From contig JAJZAN010000002.1 in assembly GCA_021799435.1 (NCBI GenBank), positions 62,001-126,000 of the forward strand: a DNA stretch of 64,000 bases. The letters run 5' to 3'. This stretch comes from Bacillota bacterium. GTDB lineage: Bacteria > Bacillota > Sulfobacillia > Sulfobacillales > Sulfobacillaceae. The position numbers and the translations under genes are program-made. Below are positions 24,696 to 33,849 of this stretch, piece by piece (within the stretch, counting starts at the first letter, position 1; every line of letters starts with the position of its first letter). The notes beneath the pieces are model-generated. The model was not told where the DNA came from. It ran no database searches and was given only the letters and a program-made list of their open reading frames with translations.

Positions 24696-26390
24696 TCAAT
24701 AGGTCCGCGCCTTGGGTTCGTAGTGAGTAATGACGACGGGCTCCCGAGCCATTTTCAGCTCGCCGTCAGGCGTCCTGGAAAACAGAAAATGGCAGAGGAA
24801 CTCGGCGTCCCGCCGGGTGGGAAAATCCACCCGGGCGTGAGCGCCCCGGCTCTCTTCGCGCAAAAGCGCTCCCTCCACCACCGTGTCGGCCAAGTCCAGC
24901 AGAAACCCGGTTTCCAGAAAGGCCAGCAAGTCATAGTTGAAAAGGCTGCCCCGATCCATGAGCGACGCGCCGTCATAGCGCTGGTGAAGATCCTTTAAGC
25001 GACTTTGCGCGTCTTCCAGTCGCGATCCGGTTCGAAAGGTGCCTACCATCCGTGTCATGGTTTCCCGAAGTTCACGGCGGATGGTCCCATAATGCTCTCC
25101 TCCCGTGCGTGCGAAAATGTTGCCCAGGGTCTCAGCCGCCCCCCTAAGTCGCCTCGTGGAGACGTGTGCTCGACCATTTTGCGCCACGTGACGCGACGCC
25201 TCCACGCCCGCCAGCCGGCCGAATACCAGCGTGTCTAATAGGGAATTCGCCCCCAGTCGATTGGCTCCGTGGACACTCACCGCGGCACATTCCCCAGCGG
25301 CATAGAATCCCGGAAGAATGGTCCTTCCGTACTTGTCGGTCGCTATCCCGCCCATCATGTAGTGCTGCCCCGGTTGTACCGGCACGGGATTGTGCACCGG
25401 ATTGACGCCCTTATAGGTAATGGCGAAGTCATAGATCTCGGAAAGCCGTTGACGGATTAAGGTCTCCCCCAAATGCCGCAGATCGAGATGGACATAGCCC
25501 CCATCAAACCCCCGTCCCTCATCGATTTCTGTTTCAATAGCCCGCGACACGATGTCCCGCGGCGCCACTTCCATCAACTTGGGTGCATATCGCTCCATAA
25601 ACCGTTGCCCATCTCGGTTGACCAGGTAGGCGCCCTCGCCGCGAGCCCCCTCGGTAATCAGGACATTCATGCCCGGCAAGGTGGTGGGATGGAACTGAAC
25701 AAACTCCATATCCTTCAACGGCACGCCCGCCCTCAGCGCAATGGCCATCCCATCGCCGGTATTGATATAGGGATTGGTCGTGCGCGCATACATCATGCCA
25801 GCCCCACCGGTTCCGAAAATGACAGCCCCCGCATCAATGCCGACGATGTTCCCGGTGGCAATATCGAGGGCAATGACACCGGCTGCTCGCCCGTCCTCGA
25901 CCGCCAATTCCAACACAAAAAGCTCCTGGTGCACTTCGACTTGGTGCTTAATCGACTGCTCGAAAAGACTTTGATACAAGGCGCGCCCGGTCTTATCGGC
26001 CGCGTAGCAAGCCCGCGGATACCCCTGGCCGCCGAAGGAGCGCTGAGCAATACGTCCGTCCGGTCGACGGGAAAACAATGTGCCCCAATGCTCCATCTCA
26101 TACACCACGCGAGGGGCATCCTCGCACATCAATTCAGCGGCATCCTGGTCTGCCAAGTAGTCGCTGCCTTTAATCGTGTCAAAGGCGTGATCCTGCCACC
26201 GGTCTTCGGGGTCCAGTGCTGCGTTGATGCCGCCCTGAGCGGCCACCGAATGCGAGCGCACCGGATACACTTTGGAGATGACAATGACATGGTAGGCGGG
26301 ATCCACCGCCAATGCTGCCCGTAAACCAGAAAGCCCCGCGCCCACCACAACCACATCACAGATCAAATTTTTTGACTCCACGGCCCTCAC
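24696..26390 (-). CDS. sdhA: Succinate dehydrogenase flavoprotein SdhA (complex 1)
   Basis: FAD subunit oxidising succinate to fumarate. About 564 aa from a GTG at 26390 that overlaps the sdhB stop (GTGA) with GGAGGAG upstream; the track start lies within sdhB. The FAD fold [10 protein letters not shown] is near residue 16, the flavin-histidine segment [10 protein letters not shown] near 43, the substrate residues in FHPTTLPG near 235 and the catalytic Arg near 280 in PRDIVSRA, and [12 protein letters not shown] near 388. Last gene of sdhCDBA. Confidence 0.96.
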   Translation of the reverse strand: MRAVESKNLICDVVVVGAGLSGLRAALAVDPAYHVIVISKVYPVRSHSVAAQGGINAALDPEDRWQDHAFDTIKGSDYLADQDAAELMCEDAPRVVYEMEHWGTLFSRRPDGRIAQRSFGGQGYPRACYAADKTGRALYQSLFEQSIKHQVEVHQELFVLELAVEDGRAAGVIALDIATGNIVGIDAGAVIFGTGGAGMMYARTTNPYINTGDGMAIALRAGVPLKDMEFVQFHPTTLPGMNVLITEGARGEGAYLVNRDGQRFMERYAPKLMEVAPRDIVSRAIETEIDEGRGFDGGYVHLDLRHLGETLIRQRLSEIYDFAITYKGVNPVHNPVPVQPGQHYMMGGIATDKYGRTILPGFYAAGECAAVSVHGANRLGANSLLDTLVFGRLAGVEASRHVAQNGRAHVSTRRLRGAAETLGNIFARTGGEHYGTIRRELRETMTRMVGTFRTGSRLEDAQSRLKDLHQRYDGASLMDRGSLFNYDLLAFLETGFLLDLADTVVEGALLREESRGAHARVDFPTRRDAEFLCHFLFSRTPDGELKMAREPVVITHYEPKARTY

Positions 26391-27118
26391 CGACGCAGCT
26401 CCTCCTGCACCATGGCCCGTTTCAAAACCTGAATGCCCCGGGTAATGGGAATCCCCTTTGGACAAGCCTCGGTGCAGTTAAAGATGGTCCGGCACCGCCA
26501 CACCCCTTCCGGGTCGTCCAGCACGGGAGCCCGTGTCGGCGTGCCCTCATCGCGCGGGTCAGCCTCAAATCGATACGCCTTAATGAGAGCTTGCGGACCG
26601 AGAAATTCCTGATCCAGTCCTACAATGGGACACGCGGCAAAGCAGATTTGACAAAAAATACAGTCGGAGGCTTTCGACAACAACTGAAAGTCGTCCGGCT
26701 CCATTGTCATGCGTCGTTCCTTTTCCGGCTCCGGCTCATATGTGTCAGGCATAAGCCACGGAAACACGGCCCTGAACTTGTCCCAAAACGGCGTCTGGTC
26801 CACGACCAGATCTTTTAAGCACGCCAAGTTGAAGAGAGGCTGAATGCGAATCATGCCATGCGCATCCCGCGCGTCCGCGACTTGAGTTTTACAGGCCAAC
26901 CGCGGCCACCCGTTGATCACCATGCCGTCCGACCCGCAGATTCCACTCCGGCACGATGCTCGAAATGCCAAACTGCCATCCTGTTCCTCGCGAACGCGCA
27001 TTAACGCCGCGAGAACCGGATCTCCCGGCGATACGGGAACGTCAAAGGTCTGCCAATAAGGCTCGTCCCCTGTCTCCGGATTGAATCGCTGAATATCTAG
27101 TTGCACGGTATCGTCCAT
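26387..27118 (-). CDS. sdhB: Succinate dehydrogenase iron-sulfur subunit SdhB (complex 1)
   Basis: Carries electrons from FAD to quinone through three clusters. 243 aa. [2Fe-2S] ligands in [10 protein letters not shown] near residues 56-61 with a further Cys near 76; [4Fe-4S] in [12 protein letters not shown] near 152-163; [3Fe-4S] in the [14 protein letters not shown] stretch near 208-221. Coupled to sdhA by a 4-nt overlap. Confidence 0.96.
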   Translation of the reverse strand: MDDTVQLDIQRFNPETGDEPYWQTFDVPVSPGDPVLAALMRVREEQDGSLAFRASCRSGICGSDGMVINGWPRLACKTQVADARDAHGMIRIQPLFNLACLKDLVVDQTPFWDKFRAVFPWLMPDTYEPEPEKERRMTMEPDDFQLLSKASDCIFCQICFAACPIVGLDQEFLGPQALIKAYRFEADPRDEGTPTRAPVLDDPEGVWRCRTIFNCTEACPKGIPITRGIQVLKRAMVQEELRR

Positions 27119-27129
27119 GCTCGTCCCTC

Positions 27130-27498
27130 CTACAAATAAAACCAGGCTCGCCCGTCGAGAAAAGCCGACAAGATGTCGCCCCCCAGCACCACGGTCGCAA
27201 TTCCCACCAACCAGAGGAGGCCGGTGGTGAGCCGCTGCAGTGCGGGAGCGGCGATACGGTCGAACAGGACGCTGCGAAACCCGTTCAATGCGTGGTATAC
27301 CACGACGATCAACAGCGCGTAGTCGACGGCGTCATATGCCGCATGCATCAATCGAGCCGCCACCCCGTGGTAGGTGATAGTCTGACCCAGATGCATGAAA
27401 TGCTCGATCCACAGATGGGTCACCACCAAAATGAGCAAAGCCAACGCGGAAACACGCTGCAGCAACCATGGCCAAGCTCCACGCCCCCGGTCCCTCAT
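27130..27498 (-). CDS. sdhD: Succinate dehydrogenase membrane anchor SdhD (complex 1)
   Basis: About 122 aa, three membrane helices, with H in VVTHLWIEH near residue 27 and VVYHALNGFRSVL near 72, the haem-ligand region of the type with SdhC/SdhD anchors. The ATG overlaps the sdhC stop (ATGA); the track start is further upstream. Confidence 0.88.
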   Translation of the reverse strand: MRDRGRGAWPWLLQRVSALALLILVVTHLWIEHFMHLGQTITYHGVAARLMHAAYDAVDYALLIVVVYHALNGFRSVLFDRIAAPALQRLTTGLLWLVGIATVVLGGDILSAFLDGRAWFYL

Positions 27499-27875
27499 CG
27501 CCGCACCGCCAGGGGCGCCATCATCAGGGCAGCACAAAATAATGCCACGGCCCCGAGAATGACGGCACTCCAGAAGAGCGGACGCTGACGATTAAGGCCC
27601 CAGCCCAGATCCAGAATCAGCAGGCGCACCCCGTTCAAGGCATGATACAGAATGATGGCGAATAGGGCCAAATCGGCCACGATAAAGGGCGGCGTGGTCA
27701 AGGAGGCCACGACTCGGTCAAAAGCACGTGGTCCTCCAGGCCACACCACGGAAGAGAGCACGATGAGGTGAAAGTACAGGTAGGCCAAAATCAACAGACC
27801 GGACAACCGGTGCAAAAGCCATGCCACGGTGCCGGTCCGATAAATGGTGCGAATGCGGTAGCTCCTCTGCCCCAT
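27495..27875 (-). CDS. sdhC: Succinate dehydrogenase cytochrome b subunit SdhC (complex 1)
   Basis: 126 aa, three membrane helices. The HRLSGLLILAYLYFH segment near residues 22-36 and YHALNGVRLLILD near 78 mark the haem b/quinone subunit. First gene of sdhCDBA. Its ribosome site GAGGGGG lies in the 3' arm of an 8-bp hairpin listed separately. Confidence 0.92.
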   Translation of the reverse strand: MGQRSYRIRTIYRTGTVAWLLHRLSGLLILAYLYFHLIVLSSVVWPGGPRAFDRVVASLTTPPFIVADLALFAIILYHALNGVRLLILDLGWGLNRQRPLFWSAVILGAVALFCAALMMAPLAVRR

Positions 27876-27881
27876 AACGGA

Positions 27882-27912
27882 CCCCCTCGAAACGAGTATC
27901 TCCGCGAGGGGG
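27882..27912 (-). promoter_or_regulatory. Hairpin enclosing the sdhC ribosome site
   Basis: Perfect 8-bp inverted repeat CCCCCTCG ... CGAGGGGG with a 15-nt loop. The second arm ends 6 nt before the sdhC ATG and contains its Shine-Dalgarno sequence. No T-run follows, so it is not a normal terminator. Confidence 0.5.
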
Positions 27913-27927
27913 CTCTATTATGAGGAA

Positions 27928-29055
27928 TTAAAGGCCGTTGCCCGGGTAGGACCATAGATGGCCCTTATCCGGATTGATCTTTCCGGGGACAACCCCGGGC
28001 GGCAGAATATCCAGCCCGTCTGGGATGTTCAAATATCCGGGAGCCGAACCCGGAACGCCGGTGTGTCCGTACTGCCACACAATCTTATTAGTCTTGGGGT
28101 TAATGACAATGACCCGGTCGTTATAGTCATCGTTCAGCAAGACCATCCCGTTCTTCAACATCACCGCCAGCGAGGGATGGTTGAGCATGCCGGGACCCGA
28201 TTGGACATTGTACTCCCACAGCACCTGCCCCTTGGGGCTCATTTCCACCACCGCGCCTGGATCGGTGTAGAACGCCACAATGACGTTGCCATCAGGCGTA
28301 AAGTTTGCATCCGACGGATAATAAAATTGTGAAGGGAAATGAACGGTCCACTGCACCTTATTGTGGCGATTCAGCAAGATGGCGTCATTGCCGCCGATTT
28401 GGGTCACCAGCATGCCGCCGTTCGGAGCCGGAAAATCACCGTTGGGTGCCGCATAGGTATTCGGAGGGTTTACCTGGTAGACACCCGTTTGACCATACTG
28501 TTTCAGGATCGCGTGGGTCTTGCGGCTGATAAACAAGATGCGCTGATTCTTGATGTCGGCCGTCGTGACAACTTGTCCATGCGGCGTGTCATATAAAAAG
28601 GCGTCATCGGGCGTGTTCAGGTACCCCGGCAGGTTGCCTGGAGTTCCCGGGTGGCCGTAATTCCACACCACTTTCCGGGTCTTGAAGTTCACAATCGAGA
28701 CAACATTGTACCCCTCTTGGTTGGTGATAATCTGGTTGAAGTGGGGGGTGAAGAAGACATCGTCGTCATCGTGCAGCTGAGACGGCTGTCCCGGCTTAGG
28801 ATACTGCCAGATAATTTTTTTCTGAGGATTGACCAGTAAAATCCGGTTGTTGTGGGAATCCGCGATGAGGACATCGTCGGGCATCACCGAGGTGGGACCG
28901 CTGCTTTTCCACAACTTCGGCTGCACGGGCTTCTTCACCCGGTGCTGAGGCGCCGGTTTCCCTGCGCTCTGGGGCTTCGTCGTCTGACTACCACACGCCG
29001 ACAACAACGCCACGGCCAATAAGGGAACGGTGTAACGTAAGATGCGCGACGACAT
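27928..29055 (-). CDS. Lipoprotein with beta-propeller-like repeats
   Basis: 375 aa. The signal peptide ends in the lipobox LSAC near residues 18-21, so the protein is lipid-anchored outside the membrane. The mature part carries repeated units with motifs such as NNRILLVNP and KIVWQYGHTGVPG, the latter occurring twice in close form (also KVVWNYGHPGTPG), as in PQQ/NHL/arylsulfotransferase-like propellers. No catalytic residues recognised. It lies between two Sdh/Frd operons on the same strand; a link to respiration is only suggested by position. Confidence 0.75.
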   Translation of the reverse strand: MSSRILRYTVPLLAVALLSACGSQTTKPQSAGKPAPQHRVKKPVQPKLWKSSGPTSVMPDDVLIADSHNNRILLVNPQKKIIWQYPKPGQPSQLHDDDDVFFTPHFNQIITNQEGYNVVSIVNFKTRKVVWNYGHPGTPGNLPGYLNTPDDAFLYDTPHGQVVTTADIKNQRILFISRKTHAILKQYGQTGVYQVNPPNTYAAPNGDFPAPNGGMLVTQIGGNDAILLNRHNKVQWTVHFPSQFYYPSDANFTPDGNVIVAFYTDPGAVVEMSPKGQVLWEYNVQSGPGMLNHPSLAVMLKNGMVLLNDDYNDRVIVINPKTNKIVWQYGHTGVPGSAPGYLNIPDGLDILPPGVVPGKINPDKGHLWSYPGNGL

Positions 29056-29075
29056 GCAATGGATCCCCTTTCTAT

Positions 29076-29103
29076 CTAAAAAGCCGCCCCAGAAGGGGCG
29101 GCT
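29076..29103 (-). terminator. Terminator of the second Sdh/Frd operon
   Basis: Minus strand AGCCGCCCC-TTCT-GGGGCGGCT followed by TTTTAGA; 9-bp stem 15 nt after the iron-sulfur subunit gene. Confidence 0.85.
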
Positions 29104-29118
29104 GTCTACCCTTTCCTA

Positions 29119-29883
29119 CTATGAAACCGTATGGGTGTTGGTCGCTGCATTCTTCTTGCCTGACAAACGCCGCAAGAGAATCTTCACCGGGTCGTAATAG
29201 CGATCCGCCACCCGCTCCTTTAAAGGAATGATGGCGTTGTCGGTAATCCGAATGTGCTGCGGGCACACCTCCGTGCAGCACTTGGTGACGTTGCACATGT
29301 TGACACCAGCTTCGTGCGCCAACAGCGGCACTCGATCCGCGCCGTCCATGGGGTGCATCTCAAATTCCGCAATCTTAATCATGAACCGCGGTCCAAAATA
29401 TTGACGCTGACCTTCATGATTCCGCAACACGTGACACGTATCTTGGCAGAGGAAGCACTCGATACAGCGGTGGAATTCCTGCACCCGATCGGCGTCAATC
29501 TGCTGCATGTTGAAGGGCGCCGGCCCTGTCGGCTCCAGCATGGGAATCTCCTTCGCGACCTGGTAATTCCAGGACACGTCGGTCACCAGATCTTTAATAA
29601 TCGGGAAGGTCTGCATGGGCTTGACCGAAATGGTCTCGCCCGCGTAATCATCCATGCGCGTCTTGCACAGAAGCTTCGGCTGACCGTTCACCTCCGCGCC
29701 GCAAGAGCCGCAGTGGGCAGCCTTGCAGTTCCACCGAACCGCCAAGTCGGGCGCATCATTATGCTGAATGTGATGCAGTGCGTCCAGCACCACCATGCCG
29801 GTCTCTGCGGGCACGTGATACTCAACTTCCTCGCCGCCTGTCTTGTCGCCGCGCCATACCCGAAGGGTAAATTCCTCGCTCAT
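29119..29883 (-). CDS. Succinate dehydrogenase/fumarate reductase iron-sulfur subunit (complex 2)
   Basis: 254 aa, same role as SdhB but only distantly similar to the first copy. [2Fe-2S] ligands in CKAAHCGSCG near residues 53-62; [4Fe-4S] in CIECFLCQDTCH near 141-152; the last set reads CNVTKCCTEVCPQH near 198-211. This matches the iron-sulfur subunit of actinobacterial Sdh1-type complexes. Last gene of its three-gene operon, before a terminator. Confidence 0.92.
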   Translation of the reverse strand: MSEEFTLRVWRGDKTGGEEVEYHVPAETGMVVLDALHHIQHNDAPDLAVRWNCKAAHCGSCGAEVNGQPKLLCKTRMDDYAGETISVKPMQTFPIIKDLVTDVSWNYQVAKEIPMLEPTGPAPFNMQQIDADRVQEFHRCIECFLCQDTCHVLRNHEGQRQYFGPRFMIKIAEFEMHPMDGADRVPLLAHEAGVNMCNVTKCCTEVCPQHIRITDNAIIPLKERVADRYYDPVKILLRRLSGKKNAATNTHTVS

Positions 29884-29885
29884 GC

Positions 29886-31652
29886 TTAGGACTCCTTTCC
29901 GCCGGATTGCTGGACCAAGCCGGGTGCCTTGCCATAAGTGAAGAGCTTCGCCAGGTGTTCCGGCATCTCATTCACCGCCTCGGTGCGAATCCGGATCGCC
30001 TCTCCGTCGTAGCTCTCCACAAAGTTAATGGTCTGCCATTCCGGCAACTCGTCCGGATAATCGGTCCGCCAGTGGGCACCACGGCTCTCCTTGCGCTCCA
30101 GCGCGCTTCGGATAATGCCCTCACAGAGCAGCAGCATGTTTTCCACGTCGAACACTGCATGCCAGCCCGGGTTGTAAATGCGCGAGCCGTTGATGCCCAT
30201 GTTCCGCGCCTCTTCTTTGAGCTCCAGCAGCTGATTCAGCCCTTCTTCCAGCACGGGGCCAGACCGCATAATTCCCGCGTGGTTGGTCATAATTTCCTGC
30301 AGCTTCTCGTGCACGTGATACGGGTTGACCCCGTTCTCGCGACGGAAGGGCTCCAGAACCCGGTCCATCTCCGCTTCCAGTTCTGCCTGATCGGCAGGAG
30401 CAAAGTCGGGCGCTCCTGAGACATATTCACGCGCCCCAAGGCCGGCCCGCCGGCCGAACACCAACAGGTCGGACAAGGAGTTGCCGCCCAGGCGGTTGGC
30501 TCCATGCAATCCACAGGCGACCTCACCCGCGGCAAACAAACCAGGGATATTGGTTGCACAGGTTTCCGGATCTACGCGGAGTCCGCCCATGGTGTAGTGG
30601 CAAGTCGGCGCCACCTCAAAGGGCTCCTTGGTAATGTCCAAGTCCGCCAACGTCAAGAACTGCTCGTACATGCCAGGCAGTTTCGCCTTCACGTACTCAG
30701 GGCCCTTGTGGCTAATGTCAAGCCAGGCACCACCGTGAGGCGATCCTCGGCCGGCTTGCACTTCCTTGAAAATGGAGCGGGCCACGACGTCACGCGACGA
30801 CAGCTCCATTCGCTCCGGGTCGTAGGTCTTCATAAACCGCTCGCCCTCAGAGTTTCGGAGCAACCCACCCTCGCCGCGTACACCTTCCGTGACCAGAATG
30901 CCGCGAACGCCCGGAGGCCAGACCATACCCGTGGGGTGGAACTGAACCATTTCCATGTCCATCATGTCGGCGCCCGCCCGGAAGGCCAAGGCTGCGCCGT
31001 CGCCCGTGCTCTCCCAGCTGTTGGAGGTGACCTTGAAAATCTTGCCCCAACCTCCGGTAGCCAGGACGATGGCTCGAGCCCGGAACAACACAAACCGGCC
31101 GTCCTCGCGGAAATACCCAAACGCTCCGGCTACCCGGCCGTCCTTGACCAACAACTTAGTCATGGTCACTTCTTGAAACACATCAATACCACTGTGCAGT
31201 GCCTTGTATTGCATCGTGCGGATAAGTTCCAACCCCGTGTGGTCTCCTATGTGGCACAGGCGTCGAAACGTATGCGCACCAAAGGGCCGCTGCATAATGC
31301 GGCCTTCCTTGGTCCGGTCGAACACCGCGCCCCACGTTTCCAGCTCAAGAACCCGCTCCGGGGCTTCCTTGGCGAAAATCTCAGCCATTCGGTAGTTGTT
31401 GATAAAGTGGCCGCTGCGCATCGTGTCGTAAAAGTGCGTCTGCCAACCGTCAGGCGCGTCCAAGTTTCCGAACGAGGCGGCCACACCGCCTTCCGCCATG
31501 ACGGTGTGGGCCTTGCCCAAGAGCGACTTGGTGATCACTGCCACCTTCAGACCCGGCACCTGAGAGGCTTCCACGGCCGCGCGAAGGCCGGACCCTCCCG
31601 CACCGATAACGATAATGTCGTAATCTAGTGTCTCGTAGGATTCCTGTGCCAT
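29886..31652 (-). CDS. Succinate dehydrogenase/fumarate reductase flavoprotein (complex 2)
   Basis: 588 aa. FAD fold GAGGSGLRAAVEA near residues 17-29, the flavin-histidine segment KAHTVMAEGGVAA near 47, FHPTGMVWP near 240 and HYTMGGLRVD near 365, GANRLGGNSLSD near 398. Distinct from the first SdhA (no long shared runs by eye). The ATG shares one base with the stop of the membrane subunit gene (TAATG). Confidence 0.94.
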   Translation of the reverse strand: MAQESYETLDYDIIVIGAGGSGLRAAVEASQVPGLKVAVITKSLLGKAHTVMAEGGVAASFGNLDAPDGWQTHFYDTMRSGHFINNYRMAEIFAKEAPERVLELETWGAVFDRTKEGRIMQRPFGAHTFRRLCHIGDHTGLELIRTMQYKALHSGIDVFQEVTMTKLLVKDGRVAGAFGYFREDGRFVLFRARAIVLATGGWGKIFKVTSNSWESTGDGAALAFRAGADMMDMEMVQFHPTGMVWPPGVRGILVTEGVRGEGGLLRNSEGERFMKTYDPERMELSSRDVVARSIFKEVQAGRGSPHGGAWLDISHKGPEYVKAKLPGMYEQFLTLADLDITKEPFEVAPTCHYTMGGLRVDPETCATNIPGLFAAGEVACGLHGANRLGGNSLSDLLVFGRRAGLGAREYVSGAPDFAPADQAELEAEMDRVLEPFRRENGVNPYHVHEKLQEIMTNHAGIMRSGPVLEEGLNQLLELKEEARNMGINGSRIYNPGWHAVFDVENMLLLCEGIIRSALERKESRGAHWRTDYPDELPEWQTINFVESYDGEAIRIRTEAVNEMPEHLAKLFTYGKAPGLVQQSGGKES

Positions 31653-32407
31653 TAGAACAACCTCACATCATGAATGACTCCCATCAGCAGGAGTCGGATA
31701 TATAAATCGGCGGCCCACACCGATGCCAACGATGCCCAGGCCCACGTGCCGTGGAACACGTTCCATTGCGAAACCTTGTGCCACAGCTTGTAGCTGGTGG
31801 TCGGCTTACCATCGCAGGAGTAACAGTCCTTCTTGCCGCCCACCATGTGTCGGAACGCATGACAGGAAAAGGTGTAAAAGGTCAGGAAGACCGCATTCAC
31901 CAGCAAGATGAGGCTGCCGACGCCCACGCCAAATCCGTTCTTGAAGAAAAACGCCTGCACCGCATCTTTCCACAAGAAGATCAACACGATAACCGCTAAA
32001 TACCAGAAGTAGCGATGCAGATTGTTAATCGCCAGCGGCCACTTGGTCTCACCACTGTAGCGGGGCCGTGGTTTGTCCACCTGAGCACAAGAGGGCGGAT
32101 CCCAAAAGAATCCGCGGTAATATTCCTTACGGTAGTAATAGCAGGAAAATCGAAACAAAAACGGCACCCAAGCGACGTACAATGCGTCCAACAGATGCCA
32201 TCCGAACCATTTGCCCACGCCGGGTGAAAAATACGGCGAAACATAGTTGTGGTACGTACCATTATTGTGAAAGAACACTTCCCAAAGTGAGTAGAGCACC
32301 CAGACTCCCAAGATAATCATGGTAATCAGGGGCTCGACCCAATAGGCTTTGGGTTTTGCGGAACCCTGAGGCCGCGCTTGAGACCTCGATTCCAGGGGTT
32401 GTGCCAT
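31652..32407 (-). CDS. Membrane subunit of the second Sdh/Frd complex (Sdh1-type)
   Basis: About 251 aa with some five membrane helices and many His and aromatic residues. Unlike the small SdhC/SdhD anchors it is a single large subunit, as in the mycobacterial Sdh1 operon (membrane, flavoprotein, iron-sulfur order, as here). A CYSC segment near residue 196 is notable. First gene of the operon. Confidence 0.8.
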   Translation of the reverse strand: MAQPLESRSQARPQGSAKPKAYWVEPLITMIILGVWVLYSLWEVFFHNNGTYHNYVSPYFSPGVGKWFGWHLLDALYVAWVPFLFRFSCYYYRKEYYRGFFWDPPSCAQVDKPRPRYSGETKWPLAINNLHRYFWYLAVIVLIFLWKDAVQAFFFKNGFGVGVGSLILLVNAVFLTFYTFSCHAFRHMVGGKKDCYSCDGKPTTSYKLWHKVSQWNVFHGTWAWASLASVWAADLYIRLLLMGVIHDVRLF

Positions 32408-32467
32408 GCGTATCCCCTCCACCGCTCAAACGTAAGTGCCGTGCCTGTGACAGGCCAGCCTAAGTTG

Positions 32468-32495
32468 AGTATACATCAGACCCATTAGCGGTCAT
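32468..32495 (-). promoter_or_regulatory. Promoter of the second Sdh/Frd operon
   Basis: Minus strand ATGACC (32495-32490), 16-nt spacer, TATACT (32473-32468), about 60 nt upstream of the membrane subunit ATG. The -35 is weak. Confidence 0.45.
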
Positions 32496-32519
32496 GAACT
32501 GTCAGCATAGGCGGAACAT

Positions 32520-33848
32520 TCAACTATTTTTCGACGAATCTCCGTCTCGGCGCCGCTTTCGCCACCCTTCCAGCTTGGCCTGATAAGGTTCTTCCAAACC
32601 TTGGTCGGACGGTTGGTAGATTTTTAAACCAGCCAGATCCGCCGGCAAGTGCGCGGTGGGCAAAAAGTGGTCTGGGGCATTGTGGGGATAATGGTAGGCT
32701 TCTTTTATCCGAGGGTTGTAGTGGCGATCTTTGAGCGCCTCCGGAACCGGCGCATCAGGCCAGCGCTCCAAGGCCTCGTCCAATCTCTCCAGCGCCGCCA
32801 CAACACTGTTGGACTTGGGCGCCATAGCAAGATAAATGACCGCTTCGGCCATGGGAATGCGGGCTTCCGGAAGACCGACATGTTCCAATGCCCAAGAAGC
32901 CGCGTGGGCCACCATTAAGGCTCGCGGATCGGCCAATCCGATATCTTCCGATGCATGGACGAGCAGCCGCCGCACAATGAAGCGCGGATCCTCCCCGCCC
33001 CGCAACATCCGCCCCATCCAGTAGAGGGCGGCATCGGGATCAGAGCCCCGAATGCTTTTGATGAACGCCGAGGCCACATCGTAGTGCATATCGCCCTTCG
33101 CGTCATAAAAGTAGGCGAAGTCCCCCCACACTTGCTCCAAGAGTTCCTGCGACAAGTTGGCCTCTTGCCGACCATCAGCCAATACCGTGAGGCGTTCGAG
33201 CACCGTAAGCGCCATCCGCGCATCACCCGACACCCGTCGCGCGATCTGCTCCCACAGCCCCGCGTCCGCTTCGCCGTCATGCCACCATTCCCCGCGCCGG
33301 GCCCATGCACGATCCAACAGCGCCATAATGTGGCGGGTCTCCAGAGGGCGGAATTCGACCAAGAGACACCGCGAAATCAGCGCGTTATTGAGCGATACCC
33401 AGGGATTCTCGGTGGTGGCGCCCAACAAGATGAAGGTCCCGTCTTCCACAAACGGCAGCAACACGTCTTGCTGGCTCTTCGAGAAACGGTGCACCTCGTC
33501 CAAAAATATGACAGTTCCCCGGCCTTCCAAGCCCCATCGGTCCCGTGCCTGTTCGGCAGCTTTGCGTACTTCCGCGATGCCCACGGACACGGCGGACAGC
33601 GGCACATACGCCATATGCGCCTGGTATGCCAAAATTTGCGCCACGGTAGTCTTCCCGGTTCCGGGCGGCCCATAGAAGATGGAGGAACGCAGCCGCCCCC
33701 GCGCCATGCCGCTCAATATGCCGTCCGGACCTACCAGATGCTCCTGCCCCACCACCTGGTCCAGCCCCTCAGGCCGCAACCGCGATGCTAAAGGCGCCGC
33801 CTCACGGCGGCGCTCGTCACCCAAACCTGCAAATAGGTCGCCTGACAT
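32520..33848 (-). CDS. rarA: Replication-associated recombination protein RarA (MgsA)
   Basis: AAA+ ATPase acting at stalled replication forks. 442 aa. Walker A GPPGTGKTT near residues 60-68, Walker B FLDEVHRF near 115, sensor 1 LLGATTENP near 142, and the family C-terminal domain with KSIRGSDPDAALYW near 265 and HYNPRIKEAYHYPHNAPD near 375. Starts 1 nt after the aldolase gene stop on the same strand. Confidence 0.96.
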   Translation of the reverse strand: MSGDLFAGLGDERRREAAPLASRLRPEGLDQVVGQEHLVGPDGILSGMARGRLRSSIFYGPPGTGKTTVAQILAYQAHMAYVPLSAVSVGIAEVRKAAEQARDRWGLEGRGTVIFLDEVHRFSKSQQDVLLPFVEDGTFILLGATTENPWVSLNNALISRCLLVEFRPLETRHIMALLDRAWARRGEWWHDGEADAGLWEQIARRVSGDARMALTVLERLTVLADGRQEANLSQELLEQVWGDFAYFYDAKGDMHYDVASAFIKSIRGSDPDAALYWMGRMLRGGEDPRFIVRRLLVHASEDIGLADPRALMVAHAASWALEHVGLPEARIPMAEAVIYLAMAPKSNSVVAALERLDEALERWPDAPVPEALKDRHYNPRIKEAYHYPHNAPDHFLPTAHLPADLAGLKIYQPSDQGLEEPYQAKLEGWRKRRRDGDSSKNS

Positions 33849-33849
33849 G

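Noticed and set aside
25473-26324. 283-aa plus-strand ORF opposite sdhA
   Set aside because: Antisense shadow; no ribosome site and no domain.
30504-31628. 374-aa plus-strand ORF opposite the flavoprotein gene
   Set aside because: Antisense shadow of a high-GC gene with clear flavoprotein motifs on the minus strand.
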